NCBI GenBank assembly: GCA_002779235.1
Contig: PEXD01000019.1
Location: 1 to 6,684 of the forward strand
Length of the DNA: 6,684 nucleotides
Reading direction: 5' to 3'
DNA from: Candidatus Woesearchaeota archaeon CG07_land_8_20_14_0_80_44_23
Lineage (GTDB): Archaea; Nanobdellota; Nanobdellia; Woesearchaeales; 0-14-0-80-44-23
The notes under the pieces are model-generated. The model worked only from the letters and a program-made list of their open reading frames with translations, did not search any database and was not told the DNA's origin. How positions within the stretch are numbered: position 1 is the stretch's first letter; each line of letters begins with the position of its first letter. Below, piece after piece: positions 1 to 5,941 of this stretch. The position numbers and the translations under genes are program-made.

Positions 1-1277
1 TCAATTCTTACCACTCTGCTCTCGTCCATCATCTCCATACCGCCGACGTTCTCAAATGGAAGCACCTGCAGGAACATGTGAAAGTATGAGTTGTAGCCGA
101 AGGGCCTCTGGTATAGAAGCACATTCCTGTCAGGGTCTGCGCCTATTGTGTTGAGCGCTGAAGAGAGCTTCCTAAGCGCGTCTCCAAGGCCCAGGAACTC
201 ATCTTCTGTGAGCATTGTTATGTCCTCAACGTGCCTCTTGGGAACAATCTTGAGGTCATAGTTTCTTATTGGAGCCCGCGTTGCGTATACGCTGCAGTAT
301 TCATTTTCATGGATGAGGAATTCCTTTTTCTGCTCTTCGCTGGGCTGGCAGAACTTGCAGCAGTTTGCAGAGCGCTGGTTGTCAAATGCCTGCAGGATGT
401 CCTCCATTGTGCTTCCGTGCCCGTCCTGGTTGAGGTCCACGTATGCCTGGGCATGCAGCCTCTTCAGGCTGCCCCCCACTTTCTTGCCAATGTTGAAGAA
501 AGAGTATACTGGAATGTAGCTTATACCCCTGTTGGCTGCCTCTCGCCTCACATAGAGCAGAGCGCACTTCATTGACTCAAGCATGGCCGCAATGTCGCCT
601 GCAGGGGCATCCTCCAGCTTTTCATAGTAACTTGAGGGTATTGTTATGAGGTTTATGCCCTTTGATATCTTCGTGAAGCTGTTGTTAATCCTGGGCTTTA
701 TGTATCTCTCAACTTCCTTGTCAATGACCCTCACATAGGCAGGGAATCTGTTTATTATGGTCACTGCTTTTTCAGATGAGAGGTTCTCCTTTTTTGGGAA
801 TATACTGAACGGGCTGTCATTTTCAGAAGCGCCTTTTGAAACCACGATGGCAAAGTCGTTTCCTGATATTATGCTGGCAAAAAGGTCTGTTGTCTCCTTT
901 TTTTCCTCTTTTGCTTCAGAATACTCCTTTGGCCTTATTCCCCTTACAGCGCTTATCAGGGCGAATCTTCCTTCATACTTATCCGGGACTATTATTCTGG
1001 AGCCGTTTGAGTGGAAATTTATGTTTCTGGAAAGGGTAAAGTCCCACCTCTTTTTTGGGACCTTTCTCAGCACTTGCATTACAGCATTTGCTTCAATAGC
1101 TTTATCTTCGCAGTCAATCTTCTGCACGAGCTCCTCAAGAGAAAGGGCTGACGCAGCTGCAATCCCATCCTCAGAATGACCATCCTGATATTCTAATAAT
1201 ATTTCCCTCCTGAAATTTTCCTTGTTGATTATGCCCCAGTGCCCGAATGATATTTCATCATAATTCAGAACTTCCAT
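1..1277 (-). CDS. GalT-like HIT-superfamily nucleotidyltransferase (C-terminus off the window)
   Basis: Open reading frame of 425 codons from ATG at 1277, still open at the left edge, so the C-terminus is missing. I read two HIT-like halves, as in galactose-1-phosphate uridylyltransferase. In the first, a segment FFNIGKKVGGSL is followed by R273-L-H275-A-Q277, matching the HPHxQ active-site signature with its nucleophilic second His and the Gln kept, but with the first His (a zinc ligand in E. coli GalT) replaced by Arg. The second half opens with a C307-x-x-C310 pair, then a typical HIT strand with PKRH349, and ends in H400-M-F-L-Q404, where the middle His is Phe, so this half is probably non-catalytic, as in GalT. 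A Lys/Glu-rich linker lies near residues 123-133. At over 425 residues it is longer than ordinary GalT (about 350). By family it should move a nucleotide between phosphorylated substrates through a histidine intermediate; the sugar-phosphate substrate is unknown. It is transcribed divergently from serS and is probably leaderless. Confidence 0.72.
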   Translation of the reverse strand, partial: MEVLNYDEISFGHWGIINKENFRREILLEYQDGHSEDGIAAASALSLEELVQKIDCEDKAIEANAVMQVLRKVPKKRWDFTLSRNINFHSNGSRIIVPDKYEGRFALISAVRGIRPKEYSEAKEEKKETTDLFASIISGNDFAIVVSKGASENDSPFSIFPKKENLSSEKAVTIINRFPAYVRVIDKEVERYIKPRINNSFTKISKGINLITIPSSYYEKLEDAPAGDIAAMLESMKCALLYVRREAANRGISYIPVYSFFNIGKKVGGSLKRLHAQAYVDLNQDGHGSTMEDILQAFDNQRSANCCKFCQPSEEQKKEFLIHENEYCSVYATRAPIRNYDLKIVPKRHVEDITMLTEDEFLGLGDALRKLSSALNTIGADPDRNVLLYQRPFGYNSYFHMFLQVLPFENVGGMEMMDESRVVRI

Positions 1278-1299
1278 CCTGCGCCAGAAATTTAATCAC

Positions 1300-1308
1300 T
1301 ATAAAAAC
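1300..1308 (-). promoter_or_regulatory. TATA box for the GalT-like gene
   Basis: On the minus strand the stretch reads GTTTTTATA. Its centre is about 27 nt from the ATG at 1277, the usual archaeal distance from TATA box to transcription start. No convincing Shine-Dalgarno precedes the ATG, so the transcript probably begins at or within a base or two of the start codon (inferred leaderless mRNA). Confidence 0.6.
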
Positions 1309-1345
1309 TTTTTTATTCAAGGCCGGCAGCGCCAGTTCCGCAAAC

Positions 1346-1353
1346 TATTTATA
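1346..1353 (+). promoter_or_regulatory. TATA box for the serS transcript
   Basis: TATTTATA preceded by the purine-rich CAAAC, a possible BRE. Transcription would start near 1373-1377, leaving a leader of about 20 nt that holds the ribosome binding site GGTGAG at 1381-1386. It stands back to back with, but does not overlap, the TATA box of the divergent gene. Confidence 0.6.
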
Positions 1354-1394
1354 CTGCTTAAATGCATATTCCGTCAATAAGGTGAGAGTTAAAA

Positions 1395-2690
1395 ATGCTT
1401 GAAATGAGATTCATTCTGGAGCATCCCGAAATAGTTAAGAAAGACCTCCAGAAAAGGGGCGACACTGAAAAGCAGAAATGGGTAGATGAGATACTATTAT
1501 TTTCTTCAAAGTTAAAGTCATTGAATTCAGAAATACAGGAGCTAAGGGCAAGAAGGAATGCCATCTCAAAGCAGGTAAATGAGGAAAAAAAGGCAGGCAA
1601 GAGCGCCAGCGCTTTCATAAAAGAAGCTGCTTCAATACCAGGAATAATTAAAATAAAGGAAAAAGAGCTGGCTGCAATAGAAGAAAAGACGCTTTATTAC
1701 AGGATGAGAATACCGAACATCCTGCATGAGTCAGTTCCGATAGGAAAGGACAGCTCTGAAAATGTTGAGATAAAGAAGTGGGGCAAGACAAGGAAGTTTG
1801 ACTTCAAGCTGATTCCCCATGGGGAGCTTGCAGAGAAGCTTGGGATTGCGGACTTCAAGACAGCAGCAAAGGTCTCAGGGGCGGGCTTTGTCTATGTGAA
1901 GGGAGAGCTTGCGCTACTTGACCTTGCGCTCCAAAAGTTTGCAATAGAGCACCTTATCAAGAAGGGATTCGAGCTTATCGAGCCGCCCCTTATGCTTGGA
2001 AAGGAGGCATATGAGGGGGTAACCTCGCTTGACGACTTCCAAAATGTCATGTATAAAATTGATGGCGAAGATATGTATATGATAGCAACTTCAGAACACC
2101 CAATTATTGCAATGCACAAGGACGGAATTATTGATGAAAAAGAACTTCCCTTAAAATATGTGGGAGTAAGCCCGTGCTTCAGAAAGGAAATAGGAAGCCA
2201 CGGCGTGGACACGAGAGGATTCTTCAGGATGCACCAGTTCAACAAGGTGGAGCAGGTGGTGTTCTGCAAGCCAGAGGACTCATGGAAACTACATGAGGAA
2301 ATACAGAGGAACACCGAAGAGATGATTGAGGCGCTTGAGCTCCCATACAATGTAGTCAACATCTGCACTGGCGATATAGGAATTGTTGCAGCAAAGAAAT
2401 ATGATATAGAAGTGTGGTTTCCGAGAGAGGAAAAGTATGCTGAAGTTACTTCATGCTCAAACTGCACCTCATACCAGGCAGTCCGCTCTAACATAAAGTT
2501 CAAGAAGGCAGACGGCACAAAGGAGTATGTGCACACCCTGAATAACACAGGGCTTGCAACTTCGAGGATAATGAGGGCAATACTTGAGAACTACCAGAAC
2601 AGCAATGGCTCTGTGACAATTCCAAAGGTTTTGGTGCCTTACATGAACGCTATCACAAAAATATCGCAAAAGAAAATAAATGAGCATTAA
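1395..2690 (+). CDS. serS: Seryl-tRNA synthetase
   Basis: Cytoplasmic class II aminoacyl-tRNA synthetase that charges tRNA-Ser (and tRNA-Sec where present) with serine via seryl-AMP. At 431 residues it has the size of the common SerRS type, not the methanogen-specific one. Residues 1 to about 110 form the Lys/Glu-rich antiparallel coiled-coil arm that grips the long variable arm of tRNA-Ser. The catalytic core follows: a T-S-E-H-P serine-pocket segment (canonical TxE), motif 2 around CFRKEIGSHGVDTRGFFRMH, and motif 3 ending in GLATSRIMRAILENYQ with the invariant Arg, then IPKVLVPYM. The usual NGSG before motif 3 reads NNTG here, a conservative change. I chose ATG 1395 because GGTGAG sits 8 nt upstream; the ATG at 1404 is an alternative that would lose three residues. 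A thioredoxin-like gene follows 24 nt downstream and is probably co-transcribed. Confidence 0.97.
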   Translation: MLEMRFILEHPEIVKKDLQKRGDTEKQKWVDEILLFSSKLKSLNSEIQELRARRNAISKQVNEEKKAGKSASAFIKEAASIPGIIKIKEKELAAIEEKTLYYRMRIPNILHESVPIGKDSSENVEIKKWGKTRKFDFKLIPHGELAEKLGIADFKTAAKVSGAGFVYVKGELALLDLALQKFAIEHLIKKGFELIEPPLMLGKEAYEGVTSLDDFQNVMYKIDGEDMYMIATSEHPIIAMHKDGIIDEKELPLKYVGVSPCFRKEIGSHGVDTRGFFRMHQFNKVEQVVFCKPEDSWKLHEEIQRNTEEMIEALELPYNVVNICTGDIGIVAAKKYDIEVWFPREEKYAEVTSCSNCTSYQAVRSNIKFKKADGTKEYVHTLNNTGLATSRIMRAILENYQNSNGSVTIPKVLVPYMNAITKISQKKINEH

Positions 2691-2714
2691 ATATCATTAA
2701 ATGGGGTGATGAAA

Positions 2715-3050
2715 ATGGCAATTGTCGATCTCAACCATTCGGACTTTGACAAGGAAGTCATGAAATGTGACAAGCCGGTTATAATAAAGTTCTACACACT
2801 GTGGGACAGCGCCTGCAGGGCTTTCTCAGCAATGTTTGAGGATTTATCTCAGGAATACGAGGGAAAGGTGAAGTTTTGCAACTCAAATGTTGATGCCAAT
2901 CCAGACCTTTCAGAGCAGCTGAATGTGCTTAGGATACCTGCAGCAATAATATTTTACCAGGAAAAGGAGATAAAAAGGATGCTGAACCCATCCAGGGTGG
3001 CGCTGAAGCTGGAACTTGATGCAGCCCTAAGAAAAGTCAGGAATTTTTGA
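2715..3050 (+). CDS. Thioredoxin-fold protein with one-cysteine active site (DSAC)
   Basis: A 111-residue protein with the thioredoxin fold order: a beta strand (VIIKFY, residues 22-27), the active-site turn W30-D31-S32-A33-C34, an acidic helix, a strand with VDANPDL (59-65), and the cis-proline loop at R73-I74-P75 followed by strand AAIIFY. Canonical thioredoxins have WCGPC; here the nucleophilic first Cys is Asp31 and only the second Cys (C34) remains. Ordinary dithiol disulfide reduction at this site is therefore not expected. C18 and C55 lie elsewhere. Possible roles are a redox-inactive binding domain, mixed-disulfide chemistry, or a chaperone; none can be chosen from sequence. There is no signal peptide, so it is presumably cytoplasmic. 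Possible starts are GTG 2706, ATG 2709 and ATG 2715; I prefer 2715 because GGGTGAT (2704-2710) fits an archaeal Shine-Dalgarno 4 nt before it. It sits 24 nt after serS with no promoter seen between. Confidence 0.82.
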   Translation: MAIVDLNHSDFDKEVMKCDKPVIIKFYTLWDSACRAFSAMFEDLSQEYEGKVKFCNSNVDANPDLSEQLNVLRIPAAIIFYQEKEIKRMLNPSRVALKLELDAALRKVRNF

Positions 3051-3056
3051 TTTTTT
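3044..3056 (+). terminator. Poly-T termination site of the serS-thioredoxin unit
   Basis: Runs of five and six T separated by GA, overlapping the thioredoxin stop codon. Archaeal RNA polymerase ends at such U-rich stretches without needing a hairpin. The next gene, the tRNA, has its own promoter. Confidence 0.5.
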
Positions 3057-3123
3057 AGACGCCCTGAAATAATGATTCTGCACTAGATCTGTCTGTCCCA
3101 TATGATGGTTGCAAAAGAAAAAC

Positions 3124-3131
3124 TATTTAAA
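3124..3131 (+). promoter_or_regulatory. TATA box for tRNA-Met initiator
   Basis: TATTTAAA, a close match to the archaeal TATA consensus, preceded by the A-rich AAAAGAAAAAC stretch that could hold the BRE. A start about 26 nt downstream (near 3153-3155) would give a 5' leader of around 11-13 nt, to be removed by RNase P. The rest of the 3057-3165 gap shows nothing else I can name. Confidence 0.7.
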
Positions 3132-3165
3132 GAGAACAAATCTGCCCTAAGGAAAGATTCTATGC

Positions 3166-3240
3166 AGCGGGGTAGAGCAGACAGGAGTGCTCGATGGGCT
3201 CATAACCCATAGGTCGGCGGTTCAAATCCTCCCCCCGCTA
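3166..3240 (+). tRNA. Initiator tRNA-Met (CAU anticodon)
   Basis: Full cloverleaf. The acceptor stem AGCGGGG/CCCCGCT has seven perfect pairs. The D stem is GAGC/GCTC with a GG-containing loop, and the anticodon stem ATGGG/CCCAT carries the loop CTCATAA with CAT at 3201-3203. A five-base variable loop follows, then the T arm GGCGG-TTCAAAT-CCTCC. The A1-U72 terminal pair and the three consecutive G-C pairs of the anticodon stem are the marks of an archaeal initiator rather than an elongator tRNA-Met. The anticodon loop is seven bases with no intron. The discriminator is A3240 followed by CCT, so the 3' CCA is not fully encoded and must be completed by CCA-adding enzyme. The middle pair of the T stem (51-63) is C-U, a mismatch. 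A37 in this loop is the expected t6A site, whose precursor is made by the TsaC-like enzyme encoded further right. Confidence 0.95.
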
Positions 3241-3242
3241 CC

Positions 3243-3247
3243 TTTTT
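3243..3247 (+). terminator. T5 termination site after tRNA
   Basis: Five T residues begin three bases past the discriminator base. This is a likely poly-U stop for the short tRNA transcript, placed ahead of the archease promoter. Confidence 0.45.
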
Positions 3248-3277
3248 ATAATGATGCTCAATGCTTTTTCAGTTATG

Positions 3278-3286
3278 TTTTTATAT
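3278..3286 (+). promoter_or_regulatory. TATA box for the archease-rtcB operon
   Basis: TTTTTATAT, centred about 26 nt upstream of ATG 3308. No Shine-Dalgarno precedes that ATG, so the operon mRNA is probably leaderless. The box lies inside the longer possible reading frame from 3251, which argues against that upstream start. Confidence 0.65.
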
Positions 3287-3307
3287 TCTCAGTTGATTAC
3301 TTCCAAT

Positions 3308-3730
3308 ATGACTGAAAAAGGATATATCTTCCTGCCGAAGACAGCTGACGCAAAGTTCCAGGCATTCGGCATGACTCTTGAAGAGGCGCTCTCAAACGCA
3401 GCATACGCGATGTTCTCTCTCATGGTTGACGAGAAGGTCGCCGAGAAAGAGGAAAGGAATATAAATCTCTCAGCAGGAGACATCGAGCATCTCACAGTGA
3501 AGTTTCTTGAAGAGCTTCTCTTCCTTATTGATTCAGAAAGCTTCATACTTTCGAGGATAAAAAGCGTAAAAGTTGAAAAAAAGGGGAGATATTTGCTCTC
3601 TGCAACTATTAGGGGCGATAACCTGAAAAATTACAGGTTCAGGGAGGTAGTCAAAGCAGTGACTTTCAACGAGCTTAAGATTTCAGAGGAAAAAGGAAGG
3701 GCAACAATCCAGATGGTTCTGGATACTTGA
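3308..3730 (+). CDS. Archease, RtcB activator
   Basis: A 140-residue protein, the usual archease length. Archease is a small metal-binding partner that speeds guanylylation and turnover of the RNA ligase RtcB. The N-terminal motif LPKTADAKF corresponds to the family's HTAD segment, with D14 kept. A central FLEELLFLIDSE block, V115-K116-A-V-T near the C-terminus and the terminal D139 are also typical. Two positions that I recall as usually His differ: Lys11 in place of the His of HTAD, and Asn121 in place of the His after VTY/F. I start it at 3308 because family homology begins there and a TATA box is 26 nt upstream; an earlier start at 3251 would add 19 residues without family resemblance and would be read from across that promoter. 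rtcB follows after 10 nt, and the archease stop codon overlaps the rtcB ribosome binding site, so the two are one operon. Confidence 0.93.
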   Translation: MTEKGYIFLPKTADAKFQAFGMTLEEALSNAAYAMFSLMVDEKVAEKEERNINLSAGDIEHLTVKFLEELLFLIDSESFILSRIKSVKVEKKGRYLLSATIRGDNLKNYRFREVVKAVTFNELKISEEKGRATIQMVLDT

Positions 3731-3740
3731 GGGGATTTTC

Positions 3741-5162
3741 ATGGAAATAAAAAAAATAAGCGATTTCATCTGGGAAATAGAAAAGCAGGGAAAGATGAGG
3801 GTGCCGGCAAGGATATATGCATCAGAGGAACTCCTCACAAAAATCAGGGAGGACAAGACAATTGGTCAGACGATGAATGTGGCATGCCTGCCGGGAATAA
3901 TAAGGCATGCGCTTGCAATGCCCGACGCCCACGAGGGCTACGGTTTTCCAATTGGTGGCGTCGCTGCATTTGACTTAGATGATGGCATAATCTCTCCAGG
4001 CGGGGTCGGCTATGACATAAACTGCTCTGTGCGCCTCCTCAGGACCGACTATTCTGAGCACGATATTGCAGACAAGAAAAAGGCGCTTCTCGACTCAATA
4101 TTCAGGGAAGTCCCTGCTGGAGTTGGGAAAGAAAGCACAATGAAGCTCTCCAGAGATGCTGTAAAAGATGTGATTGAGAAGGGCGCAAGGTGGGCTGTAG
4201 AGCAGGGCTATGGTTATTCCCATGACACAGAAAGGATTGAGGAGAATGGCTGCATGAAGACAGCTGACGCAAGTTTCGTGTCAGACAGGGCAATAAAGCG
4301 CGGGCTGCCCCAGCTTGGCACACTCGGCAGCGGCAACCACTTCCTTGAAATCCAGAAGGTTGACCAGATTTACGACGAAAAAATTGCAGCAGCATTTGGA
4401 ATAAATAAGCCGGGCCAGATTACAGTTATGATACACTGCGGAAGCAGAGGGCTTGGGCACCAGGTTGCGTCTGATTACATAGAAAAAATGGAGAAAGCAT
4501 ATGGCACAGAGAACCTTCCCGACAGGGAGCTTGTAAACGCGCCAATACAGTCAGAGCTCGGGCAGCAATACTACAAGGCGATGTCAGCTGCAGCCAACTT
4601 CGCATTTGCCAACAAGCAGATGATAACGCACTGGGTGCGCTCTGTTTTTGAAAAGACGCTCGGCTCCTCAGAGAACATGGAAGTTGTCTATGACGTCTGC
4701 CACAACATCGCAAAATTTGAGAAGCATGAAATAGACGGCGAAAAAAGAACAGTGTGCATCCATCGGAAGGGCGCAACACGCTCATTCGGGCCTGGCAGGG
4801 ATGAAATTCCTGAGATTTACAGAAGTGTGGGGCAGCCGGTGATAATTCCAGGCAGCATGGGAACTGCCTCATACCTGCTTGTAGGCACAAGGACAGCTGA
4901 GGAGATAAGCTTTGGCTCCACTGCCCACGGGGCAGGCAGGGTCTTAAGCAGGACGCAGGCGCTGAGAAATATCAGAGGAGAAGATGTTGTAAGGGAGCTT
5001 GCAAGCAAAGGAATAGATGTGAAAGGCGTGTCCTGGAAAGGGATTGCAGAAGAGGCGCCCTCTGTCTACAAGGACATTGATGAGGTTGTAAGGGTTTCAA
5101 ATTCTCTCAAAATTGGGAATCTTGTTGCAAGGCTTGTTCCATTGGCAGTAATGAAAGGGTAA
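3741..5162 (+). CDS. rtcB: RNA-splicing ligase RtcB
   Basis: A 473-residue GTP- and Mn-dependent ligase that joins RNA ends carrying 2',3'-cyclic phosphate or 3'-phosphate to 5'-OH ends. It is the archaeal tRNA-exon ligase after intron removal and also repairs RNA. All catalytic positions I can map from Pyrococcus RtcB are present: D92 and C95 in GYDINC, N199-H200 in GSGNH, H232 in IHCGSRGLGH, H321 in DVCHN, HRKGATR at 341-347, S372 in GSMG, the guanylylated His as H396 in STAHGAGR, and K472 next to the C-terminus. Length is standard and there is no intein, which some archaeal rtcB genes carry. The ribosome binding site GAGGGGA (3729-3735) overlaps the archease stop codon and lies 5 nt before ATG 3741, pointing to coupled expression of ligase and activator. 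The gene converges with the phosphoesterase gene on its right. Confidence 0.98.
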   Translation: MEIKKISDFIWEIEKQGKMRVPARIYASEELLTKIREDKTIGQTMNVACLPGIIRHALAMPDAHEGYGFPIGGVAAFDLDDGIISPGGVGYDINCSVRLLRTDYSEHDIADKKKALLDSIFREVPAGVGKESTMKLSRDAVKDVIEKGARWAVEQGYGYSHDTERIEENGCMKTADASFVSDRAIKRGLPQLGTLGSGNHFLEIQKVDQIYDEKIAAAFGINKPGQITVMIHCGSRGLGHQVASDYIEKMEKAYGTENLPDRELVNAPIQSELGQQYYKAMSAAANFAFANKQMITHWVRSVFEKTLGSSENMEVVYDVCHNIAKFEKHEIDGEKRTVCIHRKGATRSFGPGRDEIPEIYRSVGQPVIIPGSMGTASYLLVGTRTAEEISFGSTAHGAGRVLSRTQALRNIRGEDVVRELASKGIDVKGVSWKGIAEEAPSVYKDIDEVVRVSNSLKIGNLVARLVPLAVMKG

Positions 5163-5203
5163 CAAAAATTCGCCGAACATGCCTCACCACGCATTTAAAC
5201 CCT

Positions 5204-5226
5204 AAGAAATTCTAACAGAATTTCTT
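5204..5226. repeat. Perfect 10-bp inverted repeat (hairpin 1)
   Basis: AAGAAATTCT at 5204-5213 pairs perfectly with AGAATTTCTT at 5217-5226 across a three-base loop AAC. It shares its outer AAGAAAT/ATTTCTT stem with the next hairpin. Confidence 0.85.
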
Positions 5227-5230
5227 GTTC

Positions 5231-5252
5231 AAGAAATGCATTTGCATTTCTT
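5231..5252. repeat. Perfect 10-bp inverted repeat (hairpin 2)
   Basis: AAGAAATGCA at 5231-5240 pairs with TGCATTTCTT at 5243-5252 with two bases between, so in RNA the innermost pair must open to leave a four-base loop. TTC (5228-5230) and GAA (5254-5256) can extend the stem past a one-base bulge, but GAA is also used by hairpin 3. Confidence 0.85.
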
Positions 5253-5253
5253 T

Positions 5254-5271
5254 GAATTGTAAAAACAATTC
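5254..5271. repeat. Perfect 7-bp inverted repeat (hairpin 3)
   Basis: GAATTGT at 5254-5260 pairs with ACAATTC at 5265-5271 around an AAAA loop. The A5 stretch 5261-5265 reads T5 on the minus strand and is a candidate stop for the phosphoesterase transcript arriving from the right. Confidence 0.75.
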
Positions 5272-5313
5272 TTTGTGGGTGTAGCTTTACGAGGCACGTT
5301 CTTTAATGGCAAA

Positions 5314-5318
5314 TTTTT
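5314..5318 (+). terminator. Candidate T5 stop for the archease-rtcB transcript
   Basis: This is the first run of five T on the plus strand after rtcB, about 150 nt past its stop. If used, the whole hairpin array would lie in the rtcB 3' UTR. The assignment is weak, because T5 runs are short signals. Confidence 0.3.
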
Positions 5319-5338
5319 GGAACAAGAAGAAAGATTCT

Positions 5339-5941
5339 TTAAATGTTTATTATCTTCCCAGCCCTGCCCACATTGATTACCCTTGTGTTCCCAATCTTTT
5401 CTTCCAGCCCTTCTGCTTCGTGGACATGGCTGCATAAAAGGATGTCCGGCTTGAAGCGCTCAACTGCCTTTCTGACGCCGCTGCTCCCTGGGAAAAAGCT
5501 GGTCATTTTCTCCATAATCGTTCCGGAAGGGTGGACGTGAGTTACCATTATCTTTATCTTTGCATCTTTGAGGTTCTCAAAGCCCTTTTTCAGAAGCCTG
5601 TAAATCTCATCCTCCTTCAGCTGGAAAAGCCCTATGTTGGCCCCCCCTGCGCCGAAAAAGCCCACATTCTTGTATTTCACTGAATAGCCATGCAGGTTGA
5701 TGGCGCCGTAAAGCTGAGACAGGAAATCTGCTGTTGCAATTGTCTCATGGTTGCCTGGAACAAGCAGAACCTTCTTCTTTTTTTTCGCAAACTGTCCGAT
5801 AAGGTTCTCTGTGGAGCGCTCTGCATATGTTATGTCGCCGCAGATAACCACCAGGTCTACATTCTCCTTTTCCGCCTTCTCAGCAAGCTTTTTTGCGAGC
5901 CCAACATCGCCGTGGATGTCCCCGAACGCAAGTATCTTCAT
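5339..5941 (-). CDS. Calcineurin-like metallophosphoesterase
   Basis: A 200-residue single-domain protein with the full set of metallophosphoesterase motifs: G7-D8-I-H10-G, G35-D36, G63-N64-H65-E66, T134-H135-V-H, and S171-H172-V-H174 (the family's GHxH, with Ser for Gly). These residues bind a two-metal centre that hydrolyses phosphoesters; the substrate cannot be told from sequence. The compact form without extra domains resembles the small ICC-like archaeal phosphoesterases. No signal peptide is evident, so it is presumably cytoplasmic. Its ATG overlaps the stop codon of the upstream tsaC gene in the sequence ATGA (5938-5941), which implies translational coupling and a shared transcript. 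Whether it acts on nucleotides or by-products of the tRNA modification made by its partner is only a guess from the pairing. Confidence 0.9.
   Translation of the reverse strand: MKILAFGDIHGDVGLAKKLAEKAEKENVDLVVICGDITYAERSTENLIGQFAKKKKKVLLVPGNHETIATADFLSQLYGAINLHGYSVKYKNVGFFGAGGANIGLFQLKEDEIYRLLKKGFENLKDAKIKIMVTHVHPSGTIMEKMTSFFPGSSGVRKAVERFKPDILLCSHVHEAEGLEEKIGNTRVINVGRAGKIINI

Larger units (their letters stand above)
5175..5301. repeat. Structured intergenic element with an outer inverted repeat and three inner hairpins
   Basis: The outer arms 5175-5185 (GAACATGCCTC) and 5291-5301 (GAGGCACGTTC) pair at 10 of 11 positions, with one A-C mismatch. Inside lie three adjacent inverted repeats, listed separately at 5204, 5231 and 5254. 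Folded as RNA this gives a multi-branched structure closed by the outer helix. The element fills most of the 176-bp gap between the convergent rtcB and phosphoesterase genes and could be part of either 3' UTR. It contains no coding frame I would support. It could be a shared 3'-end/terminator structure, a small structured RNA, or the remnant of a MITE-like insertion; no target duplication was seen around the outer arms. Confidence 0.55.

Noticed and set aside
757..1179. 140-codon plus-strand open frame
   Set aside because: Antisense to the GalT-like gene, whose frame is continuous with HIT motifs; the plus product has no recognisable domain or ribosome binding site.
1281..1335. Direct repeat GCGCCAG at 1281-1287 and 1329-1335 as a shared operator
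   Set aside because: A single 7-bp match in a 117-bp intergenic region can arise by chance; its position relative to the two promoters is not symmetrical.
1892..2548. 218-codon minus-strand open frame inside serS
   Set aside because: It lies wholly within serS on the opposite strand, shows no family signature, and is Ser/Phe/Ile-rich as expected from antisense reading.
3199..3205. Intron in the tRNA anticodon loop, given the adjacent RtcB operon
   Set aside because: The loop is a normal seven bases and all stems pair without an insertion.
3251..3307. Earlier archease start adding 19 residues
   Set aside because: The extra segment contains the TATA box and has no family similarity; homology starts at 3308.
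4426..4890. 154-codon minus-strand open frame in rtcB
   Set aside because: Antisense to a fully conserved rtcB; Cys/Ser/Arg-rich composition typical of a shadow frame.
3741..5162. Intein or frameshift in rtcB
   Set aside because: The frame is continuous, of normal length, and the catalytic blocks follow one another with normal spacing.
5204..5252. CRISPR-like repeat pair (AAGAAAT...ATTTCTT twice)
   Set aside because: Only two units, each a self-complementary hairpin with no spacer-sized gap and no cas genes nearby.
5229..5435. 68-codon minus-strand frame reaching into the intergenic hairpins
   Set aside because: Overlaps the 3' end of the phosphoesterase in another frame and runs through perfect inverted repeats; low-complexity basic product.
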